A stretch of 64,000 bases of DNA. Source: Chaenocephalus aceratus. Its lineage: Eukaryota > Chordata > Actinopteri > Perciformes > Channichthyidae. This document shows, piece after piece, positions 47,409 through 59,400 of this stretch (the first letter of the stretch is position 1; every line of letters begins with the position of its first letter). A program made the translations under genes and the position numbers. The DNA lies in NCBI GenBank assembly GCA_023974075.1, contig JAMFTG010000650.1, positions 1 through 64,000 on the forward strand. Direction: 5' to 3'. The notes under the pieces were generated by a model that was not told where the DNA came from, did no database searches, and worked only from the letters and a program-made list of their open reading frames with translations.

Positions 47409-47522
47409 ATGGCGATGAGTGCCAGTCGAACCCCTGTCTGAACGGAGCCACCTGTCTGGACGGAGTCGCCTCGTTCACCTGCCTCTGTCTGCCCAGCTAC
47501 TCCGGAGAGCTCTGCCAGCAAG
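47409..47522 (+). CDS. vcan: vcan exon 12: calcium-binding EGF-like module 2
   Basis: 114 bp, phase 1 to phase 1, residues about 1298-1335: [37 protein letters not shown]. It carries the calcium-binding EGF signature (D-x-D-E-C, then D-x4-F-x-C) and the consensus for Asp/Asn hydroxylation. CLCLPSYSG is shared with versican and neurocan. Two EGF modules exclude brevican. Acceptor TGTCTGCAG, donor CAAG|GTGAGC. Confidence 0.94.
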
Positions 47523-47650
47523 GTGAGCCTCACCTGAGGAACCCACAGGGCTGCCTCACACTGACGTTCAACAGACTCCAATAATGAGAGTAAAATCCCA
47601 CCTTTTTTTTAGTTTCCATCACAGTTAGTGTGTCTCGATATGTTTCCACC

Positions 47651-49735
47651 CAGAGGTGGGAAGTAGTGGAGTACAAATACTCCGTTACTGTACTTAAGTA
47701 CATGTTTCTGGTATCAGTACTTTACACGACGAGTTTTTACTTTGACTTCTTACACTTTTAACCCAAATACCTGTACTTTCTACTTCTTACATGTTGAACT
47801 CAAATACCTGTACTTTCTACTTCTTACATGTTGAACTCAAATACCTGTACTTTCTACTTCTTACATGTTGAACTCAAATACCTGTACTTTCTACTTCTTA
47901 CATGTTGAACTCAAATACCTGTACTTTCTACTTCTTAATGTTGAACTCAAATACCTGTACTTTCTACTTCTTACATGTTGAACTCAAATACCTGTACGTT
48001 CTACTTCTCACATGTTGAACACAAATACCTGTACTTTCTACTTCTTACATGTTGAACTCAAATACTTGTACTTTCTACTTCTTATGTTTTGAACACAAAT
48101 ACTTGTACTTTCTACTTCTTACATGTTGAACACAAATACCTGTACTTTCTACTTCTTACATGTTGAACTCAAATACCTGTACTTTCTACTTCTTACATGT
48201 TGAACTCAAATACCTGTACTTTCTACTTCTTATGTTTTGAACACAAATACCTGTACTTTCTACTTCTTACATTTTAACACAAATACCTATACTTTCTACT
48301 TCTTACATGTTGAACACAAATACCTGTACTTTCTACTTCTTACATGTTGAACTCAAATACCTGTACTTTCTACTTCTTACATGTTGAACTCAAATACCTG
48401 TACTTTCTACTTCTTACATGTTGAACTCAAATACCTGTACTTTCTACTTCTTACATGTTGAACTCAAATACCTGTACTTTCTACTTCTTACATGTTGAAC
48501 TCAATACCTGTACTTTCTACTTCTCACATGTTGAATTCAAATACCTGTACTTTCTACTTCTTACATGTTGAACTCAAATACCTGTACTTTCTACTTCTCA
48601 CATGTTGAATTCAAATACCTGTACTTTCTACTTCTCACATGTTGAATTCAAATACCTGTACTTTCTACTTCTTACATGTTGAACACAAATACCTGTACTT
48701 TCTACTTCTTACATGTTGAATTCAAATACCTGTACTTTCTACTTCTTACATGTTGAATTCAAATACCTGTACTTTCTACTTCTTACATGTTGAACCCAAA
48801 TACCTGTACTTTCTACTTCTCTCATGTTGAACTCAAATACCTGTACTTTCTACTTCTTACATGTTGAACACAAATACCTGTACTTTCTACTTCTTACATG
48901 TTGAACACAAATACCTGTACTTTCTACTTCTTACATGTTGAACACAAATACCTGTACTTTCTACTTCTTACATGTTGAACACAAATACCTGTACTTTCTA
49001 CTTCTTACATTTTTAACACAAATACCTGTACTTTCTACTTCGTACATGTTGAACACAAATACCTGTACTTTCTACTTCTTACATGTTGAACTCAAATACC
49101 TGTACTTTCTACTTCTTACATTTTTAACACAAATACCTGTACTTTCTACTTCGTACATGTTGAACTCAAATACCTGTACTTTCTACTTCTCTCATGTTGA
49201 ACACAAATACCTGTACTTTCTACTTCTCACATGTTGAACTCAAATACCTGTACTTTCTACTTCGTACATGTTGAACACAAATACCTGTACTTTCTACTTC
49301 TCACATGTTGAACTCAAATACCTGTACTTTCTACTTCGTACATGTTGAACACAAATACCTGTACTTTCTACTTCTCACATGTTGAACTCAAATACCTGTA
49401 CTTTCTACTTCTCACATGTTGAACTCAAATACCTGTACTTTCTACTTCGTACATGTTGAACACAAATACCTGTACTTTCTACTTCTCACATGTTGAACTC
49501 AAATACCTGTACTTTCTACTTCTTACATGTTGAACTCAAATACCTGAACTTTCTACTTCTCACATGTTGAACCCAAATACCTGTACTTTCTACTGAAGTA
49601 CTTTTCAAAGCATTTACTTTCACTTGAGTGAAGAAGTTTAGTCAGTACTTCTACTTTCACCAGAGTATTTTTAAACACGAGTATCTGTACTTCTACTTGA
49701 GTAAAGGATGTGTGTACTTTGGCCGTCTCTGTATA
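47651..49735. mobile_element. hAT-type transposon expanded by a 37-bp minisatellite
   Basis: The left end CAGAGGTGGGAAGTAGTGGA and the following ACTGTACTTAAGTACATG are from the same transposon family as 39673-45067. From about 47770 to 49590 one internal segment is repeated about 49 times (37 bp: ACATGTTGAACTCAAATACC, TGTACTTTCTACTTCTT). The right part resumes element sequence (GTACTTCTACTTGAGTAAAG) near 49690. The right end is degraded. Confidence 0.85.
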
Positions 49736-50343
49736 ACTCTCACAGGTGCAACTTAATGCAGTTTGCAGTCCTCGTTCCCAGCTGTTTTCGGACGCAGGGC
49801 GTTGGCTCCTCTGCAGATTAGTTCCAGCTTCTCGTCCAATTCCTCTGTCATTACTCAGCAACTAATCAGGGCTCAGGCATGCTCCTAGGATTACTATTTT
49901 CCGAGAAAAAGACCAAGTGGATGTCTCTCCTAATATTCTGTAAAGATAAATAAGATTTGTCGACGTCTGAGAAGAGAAAGGATAAGTTCACATTCTTTCC
50001 TTACAGCGAGGTGTGGTTCCCAACGTTGAAGAAAACGGCTGTTTTAGCATCAACTGGTACACCTTGAACTTTAAGTCAGCTTATCAGTCGCTTATGATTA
50101 TTTATCTGACTTTTAGTAACTTTTATTTTAATATTTCTTCACCGATAAAATACATTTTCTTAAAGTCTTAAAGTTTTTAACATTTACAAGTAAAACAGAA
50201 ATCCCTGCAGCGACACACGGCCTTAGTCAGAGTTCATATATTATGTATATTTCGTAATCATTACCGATGCCCTAAAATATCTTCTTTGTTGGTGAATCGA
50301 ATGTACTCCTTTTTGCAAAACATTCTTCCTGAATAACTTTTAT

Positions 50344-50431
<88 letters not shown>

Positions 50432-50464
50432 TGTGTGTGTGTGTGCGTGTGTGTGTGTGTGTGT

Positions 50465-50498
<34 letters not shown>

Positions 50499-50682
50499 CT
50501 GTGTGTGTGTGTGCGTGTGTGTGTGTGTGTGTGTCTGTGTGTGTGTGTGTGCGTGTGTGTGTGTGACCTACATGGAAAAATATGCACAACGAAAGATATA
50601 TGTTTTATTTTGAAGCCTTTATTGCCGTGTTTTCCTCTGAGCATTGTGTGAGGGCGGAGTGAACGGGGAAATCCCCTGACCT

Positions 50683-50724
<42 letters not shown>

Positions 50725-52404
50725 CTGTCCTTTTGTCACTTCCTGCCAGTGGAGAGACGGAGTATAAAACAGATAATTGCTCCATTATTTTTGCCACAGA
50801 GCTCTTGCAGCTGTGTGTCATCGAGTCAGGGAACTGAATACGGCCATCGGACTCTCCTGCTATTCATGTCCTCGACTTATTCTGTACGTTGCCAAAAGCA
50901 GAGTCCCAAATGAAATGTGTGACGACCTCACCTGAGCCTCCAGGCGCTTCACAGAGGACTTAATGGCGGGTTGGCGATAGCTAAAACCCAACGGCCTACT
51001 TTCCATCTCGTCTTCATTGGCACCGAAGCCGCCGATACAAAACCTCCATTGTTTACGGCCGCGTCGCACAAAGCACTAAACTGATTGTATGGCTTACAGT
51101 CGTCGTACATTAAACCAAATGTGTGTGTGTGTGAGTGTGTGTGTGACCTGCAGACAACTGGAGGGTTGTGGAGGTTGATGAAGTCCGACTGTGTTGCTGA
51201 GCTCATTGTCCCACAGCTGGACCTCGTCTCTGTTGGTCTGAGAACTGGACGACCGAGTTTGATGAGAAGTAAATCATTCATTTTGTGAAGCTGCCAAAGC
51301 AGGAAGGAGAAAAAGCATATTTCTGCATTTTAAAAGGTTTATTTGACGACTCCCGGGATTCTGGCCCTTCTTGCCGTCTTGATGTTTCCACTTGTTTTAT
51401 TTTTTGCGCACATTTTATACATGATCAAGTTGGAGATATGGAATCTAGTTAAAGACTCTGAACTGTGCCATAACTTATGGACGAGTGGATCTGTTTGGAC
51501 CTCGATATGGACTCTTTTGGAGCGTTTTCTAGCTGGTTACTCTAGGTCACACGTGTCAAACTCGAGGCCCGGGGCCAAATCAGGGCCGTGGTGGATTTAA
51601 TTTCGGCCCGCAGGATCATTTCTAATCACTATTAGATCTGGCCCGCCGGTATATTGCACCTTCCCTCCATCCTGAGGGTCTCCTCCGCTCAGAGCCTGAC
51701 CCCAAACATTGATGACCTTGCTCCCTGATGAGACGCCAAGTGTCTGAGCTAGCATCAGAGCAGCAACCTGAGTCTAATGGATGCTTCCTTCTGCACTTTC
51801 TCTCAGGACAGCAGGGCATGTTTGGTTTCTCTCTGAGGGAATAGTTTTGTTGAAGCTGTTGTTGGCCTGTGGGGAAATGTACTCATGAGAAGTGACTCTG
51901 GAGAAGCTGCAGATAGAGCCATGAGAAATGAATGCAGCTGATTATTTAATGTTGTTTTTATAGGTAATAGTTTAAGCGTTGTTAGTTCCAGGTTTAATAT
52001 GTGCAATAAGTTCATTTAATACGTTCTGCAGTAAACACTGAACCAGTCCGGCCCTCCACTAGCACCCATTTTCGGTGCATTCAAACCTGACCTACAAGAT
52101 TTAGAATCTCTGTTGTCGTTGCCTGTTACTTTTATATATCCATATATATATACTTCAGAAATGTCTTTAATCTGCCACAAAGCGGGATTGTGTCCAGACA
52201 GACGTTTTAAGAGGACTACTCTACATGTTTGAATGGTCTTTCATTCTTATAGGTTGTAGAAAGTCATGTCAAGAAACGTTATTCTGTCATGCACGCTGAT
52301 TGGCTTCATCTGGCTTCAATAGATATAATATAGTGGACCAAAATACCCAGTTATAATCGATGCATTCCCAGTTCTCTAACTCTGTATGTTTCCGCTCTCT
52401 GCAG
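49736..52404 (+). other. vcan: vcan intron 12, remainder
   Basis: Contains (TG)n at about 50347-50565 and (CA)n at about 50683-50723. At about 51548-51660 there is a fragment of a hAT-type element end (CACGTGTCAAACTCGAGGCC, TTCGGCCCGCAGG) related to 52903-53410. No exon is seen. It ends in TCCGCTCTCTGCAG. Confidence 0.55.
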
Positions 52405-52563
52405 ACACCGAGCTGTGTGGGTTCGGCTGGGAGAAGTTTCAGTCTCACTGCTATAAATACTTCACTCACCGGCGGACGTGGGACGCAGCAGAGAGAGAGT
52501 GCCGTCTGCACGGAGCCCACCTGACCAGCATCCTGTCCTCAGAGGAGCAGATCTACGTCAACC
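52405..52563 (+). CDS. vcan: vcan exon 13: C-type lectin domain, part 1
   Basis: 159 bp, phase 1 to phase 1, residues about 1336-1388: [53 protein letters not shown]. It holds the WIGL-type lectin fold start with cysteines LCGFGW, HCYKYF and [18 protein letters not shown] and GAHLTSILS are essentially versican sequence. The domain binds tenascin-R/C, fibulins and sulfated glycolipids in a calcium-dependent way in characterised lecticans. Donor CAACC|GTAAGT. Confidence 0.94.
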
Positions 52564-52902
52564 GTAAGTCCACGAGGCGAGGAGGCATTTAAACAACGTC
52601 TCTCATGTGCTAGCATGTAGGCTAAACGCTATACCTTTTAGCTCAGTCTCTAATCCCAAGAAATGAAGACTCAGTAAAACCCTGTTTAACATCCAATGCA
52701 TCAGAAGAACATGTGTAGCCTCAGTAGTGGCTTGGCTGAATGGCAATGTCCATCTTTCGGGTCCAACACTCAATCACTTTGGTTCAAACCAAAGTATCTC
52801 ATCAACTATGGGGTAGATCTCATGAAATTTGGTTCAGACGTTCATGTTCCCCAGAGGATGAGTCCTTCTTACTTTGGCGAAGCTCTGACTCTTACTGTAG
52901 CC

Positions 52903-53410
52903 CAGGGCTGTCAAACTCAATTTCTTCGCGGGCCACATCAGCATTATGGTTGCACTCAAAGGGCCGGTTGTAACTTTAAGACTATATATCAAAATACATA
53001 TATAAATATTTAATATATATAAAATAATGTATTATATTACATCATTGCCTCTGCATTGGATTATTATCGGATAAGGTAATAACTTCATAATTAATTACGT
53101 CTGAAAGCAGAAGTCTAGGGCAAATCATTGCAAGTCTCTTCACTGAGACTGTTACAAAATGATTTAAAAAAAATCTAATTATGAAATAAGTCAAATTCTG
53201 AGAAAAAAACTTGTTCTGAGAAAAAAAGTCAAATTCTGAGAAAAAAGTCAAATTTGAGATGCATTGTGGGATATGTAGTTTATGGACAACGTGCTTCTGT
53301 AAACCGGCATGTAACCGTATAATATTCTTTGCAATCTCTTGAGGGGCCGCATGAGATGAAGTCGCGGGCCGGATTTGGCCCCCGGGCCTTGAGTTTGACA
53401 CCCCTGGCCC
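52903..53410. mobile_element. hAT-type MITE, CAGGG.TGTCAAACTCA family
   Basis: Termini CAGGGCTGTCAAACTCA and, on the other strand, CAGGGGTGTCAAACTCAAGG. Internal GGGCCGGATTTGGCCCCCGG and GGGCCACATCAGC are typical of this widespread vertebrate hAT family. An 8-bp target duplication is not clear. The stretch 52564-52902 shows nothing recognisable. Confidence 0.75.
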
Positions 53411-53530
53411 GACCGTTAGATTTACATTTATAGCTTTCTGTGAAATATCTCAACAACCATGGGATGAAATGTGGTTCCGACACTCATTTTAGCTCCAGTA
53501 TGAATTGTAATACCTTTGATAGATCCTTTA

Positions 53531-54445
53531 AGGCCCTGGCACACTGTCCCGAAATGGACACCCGATGGACACACGATAAAGGAAATGTTCAAATTCGGCT
53601 GTGATCGTAACATCGGGCCGTTTGTGAGGGCATCTAAGCCATCGTATGACCGCGGTGGAGTTTCTCAGGCTCCGGCAGCAACTTCGTGAGCGGCAACTTC
53701 GTAAGGCACTCGTGAGGGCATCTTGTGAAGTCGTGTCATCTTCGTGTTATCATCGGGCATTCGCCCTCACTCTGATCGGGGCGAATGCCCGATGGCACCG
53801 ATGATAACACGATGCGCTCACGATGGCCTTACGAAGCGCGACATGGACACACGAATTCAACACGAAAATGAACCTTCTCAAGGTCCTTCGGCTATTTGTT
53901 GGCATGCCAAAGATTTTGCCGCCGCTCACGAAGTTGCTGGCGGAGCCTGAGAAATCTCCACCGGCGGTCAGACGATGGCTCAGATGCCCTCACGAACGGC
54001 CCGATGTTGCGATCACAGCCGAATTTGAACGTTTCCTTTATCGTGGGTCCATCTGGTTGTTTTATTGCACAACAAAATCATGTAAACATATTATGTAAAC
54101 AACCCAATTTGTGTTCTGTGAAACTGAAAAGGATATAATATATTATTTTGAAGGCGAGTTGACAGGAAGTTGTTGTTGCTATGGAAACAACATGACGGAG
54201 AAAACGTAATATCTTCTACATATAAAGACGGATAAAGTAAAGAACAAAGTCTGAAGATATCAGTAGCAGTATCATAGAACTGTAACATCATTGTTTGTGT
54301 TACTTTCGTTGCAGTTGTACGTCTTAAATGTAATGTAAATGTTGCCTTCGTGTGGTTCGGGGCCATCTCCGTGCGAAATTCACAATTCCATATCCGTGTG
54401 TCCATCGGGTGTCCACTTCGGGACAGTGTGACAGGGGCTTTAGAG
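53531..54445. mobile_element. 0.9-kb TIR element, CCCCTGTCACACTGT family (copy 2, inverted)
   Basis: Termini AAGGCCCTGGCACACTGTCC and, on the other strand, AAAGCCCCTGTCACACTGTCC. It is the reverse complement of copy 1 at 41438-42336 along most of its length (for example GACAGGAAGTTGTTGTTGCT here against AGCAACAACAACTTCCTGTC there). No protein was recognised. 54446-55060 is unique sequence. Confidence 0.8.
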
Positions 54446-55064
54446 TTTAAAGAACTTATGACATTCCCATTAGCCTCAAATGTAACTTTGAGTTCACTGA
54501 TAATTAGCAATGTTAGTAGCGAACGAGCGAAACTAAGATGGTATCTAATAATATGGTACTCATATAGCTCGAAGCTTTTTCTATCATTCCTACCTTCCTT
54601 ACGTACAGTGGGTCGATAATGAACGACATGTCTTTTACCTCCCATGATGCTTGGCCCTACAGATTGGATGTGAGTGCCTAAACTCCCAGTCTGGGACCCA
54701 CATAGTTGACAAACTGTCTCTAATGACTTCCATGTTGTCCTGCCATTGATACACTAAACTCCGTAAGTGAGTAAATGTCTATATTTAAAAGCACTTATCT
54801 TGTAAAGCGTTGCTGATGTTTTACAGGAAAGAGCACTTTGAGAAGAGTGTTTGGAAAGCAGCCACTCAATCTGCGCTCTGATCCAGTGATGAGTGTTGGT
54901 CAGATAAACACAGCGTTTCCATACACAATCAAAGCTTGAGCAGCATGTAACCGTGTCTCGTTCATCTGGGAAGCGGAGATGAAATGTACTCGAGCCGGTC
55001 CTTAAATCACAGCTCAGCCTTGAACGTTCCTCTGACTTCTCTTTCTGGTTATTCACCACAGCTA

Positions 55065-55530
55065 AGCCACACAAACCGCAGCTAGCACACAAACCACAGC
55101 TAGCACACAGACCGCAGCTAGCACACATACCACAGCTAGCACACAGACCGCAGCTAGCACACAAACCGCAGCTAGCACAACAGACCACAGCTAGCACACA
55201 AACCACAGCTAGCACACAGACCACAGCTAGCACACAACCGCAGCTAGCACACAGCCCACAGCTAGCACACAAACCACAGCTAGCACACAGACCACAGCTA
55301 GCACACAAACCACAGCTAGCACACAGACCACAGCTAGCACACAGACCACAGCTAGCACACAAACCACAGCTAGCACACAACCACAGCTAGCACACAGACC
55401 ACAGCTAGCACACAAACCACAGCTAGCACACAGACCACAGCTAGCACACAAACCACAGCTAGCACACAAACCACAGCTAGCACACAGACCACAGCTAGCA
55501 CACAGACCGCAGCTAGCACACAGACCACAG
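55065..55530. repeat. 18-bp minisatellite
   Basis: About 26 copies of CACAGCTAGCACACAGAC with A/G variants. In-frame length gives spurious minus-strand frames of CASCGL repeats. Confidence 0.95.
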
Positions 55531-55563
55531 CCTCGTAAATCATCACATCCCCTCCTCTCCAAG

Positions 55564-55566
<3 letters not shown>

Positions 55567-55619
<53 letters not shown>

Positions 55620-55648
55620 TGTTGTGTGTGTGTGTGTGTGTGTGTGTT
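55567..55648. repeat. TG microsatellite
   Basis: About 40 TG repeats with one GG interruption, ending about 90 bp before the next vcan exon. Confidence 0.95.
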
Positions 55649-55738
55649 GACCCCAGGAACAATGGCTAATGCTAATGCTAATGCTAAAGGGGGATGCTAA
55701 TGAAACAGTGATTAAAAGACTGTATGTTTCTCTCTCAG

Positions 55739-55821
55739 GTATGGGCAGTGACTACCAGTGGCTCGGTCTGAGCGACAAGATGTTCGAGAGAGACTTCAGA
55801 TGGACCGACGGGAGGCCGATG
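55739..55821 (+). CDS. vcan: vcan exon 14: C-type lectin domain, part 2
   Basis: 83 bp (phase 1 in, phase 0 out), residues about 1389-1416: [27 protein letters not shown]. It contains the WLGL core motif of the C-type lectin fold. The length equals the conserved 83-bp lectican exon, and DKMFE.DFRWTDG is versican-like. Acceptor TTTCTCTCTCAG, donor CGATG|GTGAGC. Confidence 0.94.
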
Positions 55822-56676
55822 GTGAGCAGATGTTATATATGTATCGGTCTGTGGAAGTGTTTTATCTATGGGATTAGAAAAAGGACTTGGAGGATCATCG
55901 TTCTGTGGATGAAAAAGTCCACGTTCCTCTCACGGATGCGTCATCAGGAGGCTCGACTGTCGACGGTGGGTTTTGAGTCTCATATTCACAAGTCAACTTT
56001 AAATAGGTATTATTCCTCTAACCTGTAGACGTATTACTCAATCTAGATCTCGTGTTTTGGGTGAGTCGCCAAGCTCTTTAAAAATACATTTAAAACACCC
56101 AACAGGACGTTTTCCTTCTAAGGATCCTGACCCGGTTACCGAAGATAAGAGACTACAGAGTCACCATACAGGAGGAAGCATGCATCTACTTATTTAAACT
56201 TCAATCATATAAACAGATGTTAAAGGTCCCGTGTCGTGCTCTTCTGGTTCTGACCCGTCCCCTCGTGTTCTGAAGCTTCTGCATGTAACCGGTCTGCAGT
56301 TACAAACCCTAAAGTGCACCCTGTAGCGAGTAAAGCTCTGACTCAGAGGAGACCTGTCTGCTGTCCCAGAACGCCTCGTTGGGGATTTCTCTTCCGGAAC
56401 CAAAATGGACCAATCAGTGGAGCTCCTCACACACCAGGACCTTTAGCGTACAGTTTCGACCAACAGGGAGTCCCTTTGACGTGCATGGAGCTCCTGGTTG
56501 GTAGCAGACGAGTTGGGAAGGTGGAGGAACGCTCTCCGCAGACTCTCACAGCGTTGGAAACCTTTTTCTTTCTCGATATCAAGCCACACTTATTGTTTTC
56601 ACTTCGGCTGTGAGTGTGTGTGTGCTCAGGATGAGTTTCGCTTGTTCTCGCTGTATCGCCGACCCGGAAACCTCTG
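55822..56676 (+). other. vcan: vcan intron 14, first part
   Basis: No element end or exon is recognised. 56229-56530 has ordinary complexity, with GTTCTGACCCGTCCCC-like sequence. Confidence 0.4.
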
Positions 56677-57140
56677 TCCTCAGACCCTCTGTCCTCAGAC
56701 CCTCTGTCCTCAGACCCTCTGTCCTCAGACCCTCTGTCCTTAGACCCTCTGTCCTCAGACCCTCTGTCCTCAGACCCTCTGTCCTTAGACCCTCTGTCCT
56801 CAGACCCTCTGTCCTCAGACCCTCTGTCCTCAGACCCTCTGTCCTTAGACCCTCTGACCTCAGACCCTCTGTCCTTAGACCCTCTGTCCTTAGACCCTCT
56901 GTCCTCAGACCCTCTGTCCTTAGACCCTCTGTCCTCAGACCCTCTGTCCTTAGACCCTCTGTCCTTAGACCCTCTGTCCTTAGACCCTCTGTCCTCAGAC
57001 CCTCTGTCCTTAGACCCTCTGTCCTTAGACCCTCTGTCCTCAGACCCTCTGTCCTCAGACCCTCAGACCCTCTGTCCTCAAACCCTCTGTCCTCAGACCC
57101 TCTATCCTCAGACCCTCTGTCCTCAGACCCTCTGTCCTTG
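56677..57140. repeat. 15-bp minisatellite, second locus
   Basis: About 31 copies of AGACCCTCTGTCCTC/T, the reverse complement of the 15-bp unit at 34736-35590. Retroposon flanks are not evident here. Confidence 0.95.
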
Positions 57141-59400
57141 GGTGTGTGTGTTAGTGACGCGGTGTGTGTGTTAGTGACGGTGTGTGTGTTAGTGACGGTG
57201 TGTGTGTTAGTGACGGTGTGTGTGTTAGTGACGGTGTGTGTTAGTGACGGTGTGTGTGTTAGTGACGGTGTGTGTGTTAGTGACGGTGTGTGTGTTAGTG
57301 ACGGTGTGTGTGTTAGTGACGGTGTGTGTGTTAGTGACGGTGTGTGTGTTAGTGACGCGGTGTGTTAGTGACGGTGTGTGTTGTTAGTGACGGTGTGTGT
57401 GTTAGTGACAGTGTGTGTGTGTTAGTGACGGTGTGTGTGTAGTGACGGTGTGTGTGTTAGTGACGCAGTGTGTGTGTGTTAGTGACGGTGTGTGTTAGTG
57501 ACGGTGTGTGTGTTGGTGACGGTGTGTGTGTTAGTGACGGTGTGTGTGTTGGTGACGGTGTGTGTTATGACGCTGTGTGTTTAGTGACGGCGGTGTGTGT
57601 TAGTGACGGTGTGTGTGTTTAGTGACGGTGTGTGTGTTAGTGACGGTGTGTGTTAGTGACGGTGTGTGTTAGTGACGGTGTGTGTGTTAGTGACGGTGTG
57701 TGTTTAGTGACGGTGTGTGTGTTAGTGACGGTGTGGTGTTTTAGTGACGGTGTGTGTGTTAGTGGACGCGGTGTGTGTAGTGACGGTGTGTGTGTTAGTG
57801 ACGGTGTGTGTGTTAGTGACGCAGTGTGTGTGTGTTAGTGACGGTGTGTGTTGGTGACGGTGTGTGTGTTAGTGACGGTGTGTGTGTTAGTGACGGTGTG
57901 TGTGTTAGTGACGGTGTGTGTGTTAGTGACGCGGTGTGTTAGTGACGGTGTGTGTGTTAGTGACGGTGTGTGTGTTAGTGACGCAGTGTGTGTGTGTTAG
58001 TGACGGTGTGTGTTAGTGACGGTGTGTGTGTTGGTGACGGTGTGTGTGTTAGTGACGGTGTGTGTGTTAGTGACGGTGTGTGTGTTAGTGACGGTGTGTG
58101 TTAGTGACGGTGTGTGTGTTAGTGACGGTGTGTGTGTTAGTGACGGTGTGTGTGTTAGTGACGGTGTGTGTGTTAGTGACGGTGTGTGTGTTAGTGACGC
58201 GGTGTGTTAGTGACGGTGTGTGTGTTAGTGACGGTGTGTGTGTTAGTGACGCGGTGTGTTAGTGACGGTGTGTGTGTTAGTGACGGTGTGTGTGTTAGTG
58301 ACGGTGTGTGTGTTAGTGATGGTGTGTGTGTTGGTGACGGTGTGTGTGTTAGTGACGATGTGTGTTAGTGACGGTGTGTGTGTTAGTGACGGTGTGTGTG
58401 TTAGTGACGCAGTGTGTGTTAGTGACGGTGTGTGTGTTAGTGACGGTGTGTGTGTTAGTGACGGTGTGTGTTAGTGACGGTGTGTGTGTTAGTGACGGTG
58501 TGTGTGTTAGTGACGGTGTGTGTGTTAGTGACGCGGTGTGTTAGTGACGGTGTGTGTGTTAGTGACGCGGTGTGTTAGTGACGGTGTGTGTGTTAGTGAC
58601 GGTGTGTGTGTTAGTGACGGTGTGTGTGTTAGTGACGGTGTGTGTGTTAGTGACAGTGTGTGTGTGTTAGTGACGGTGTGTGTGTTAGTGACGGTGTGTG
58701 TGTTAGTGACAGTGTGTGTGTGTTAGTGACGGTGTGTGTGTTAGTGACGCGGTGTGTTAGTGACGGTGTGTGTGTTAGTGACGGTGTGTGTGTTAGTGAC
58801 GCGGTGTGTTAGTGACGGTGTGTGTGTTAGTGACGGTGTGGTGTGTTAGTGACAGTGTGTGTGTGTTAGTGACGGTGTGTGTGTTAGTGACGGTGTGTGT
58901 GTTAGTGACGCAGTGTGTGTGTGTTAGTGACGCAGTGTGTGTGTGTTAGTGACGGTGTGTGTTAGTGACGGTGTGTGTGTTAGTGACGGTGTGTGTGTTG
59001 GTGACGGTGTGTGTGTTAGTGACGCAGTGTGTGTGTTAGTGACGCGGTGTGTGTTAGTGACGGTGTGTGTGTTAGTGACGGTGTGTGTGTTAGTGACGGT
59101 GTGTGTGTTAGTGACGGTGTGTGTGTTAGTGACGGTGTGTGTGTTAGTGACGGTGTGTGTGTTAGTGACGCGGTGTGTGTTAGTGACGGTGTGTGTGTTA
59201 GTGACGCGGTGTGTGTTAGTGACGGTGTGTGTGTTAGTGGCGCTGTGTGTGTTAGTGACGGTGTGTGTGTTAGTGACGCGGTGTGTGTTAGTGACGCGGT
59301 GTGTGTTAGTGACGGTGTGTGTTAGTGACGGTGTGTGTGTTAGTGACGGTGTGTGTGTGTTAGTGACGGTGTGTGTGTTAGTGACGGTGTGTGTGTTAGT
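57141..59400. repeat. 18-bp TG-rich minisatellite
   Basis: About 130 copies of GTGTGTGTTAGTGACG with 16-20-bp length variants (extra TG pairs, GACGCG, GACGCAG, GACAG). Directly abuts the 15-bp array. Confidence 0.96.
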
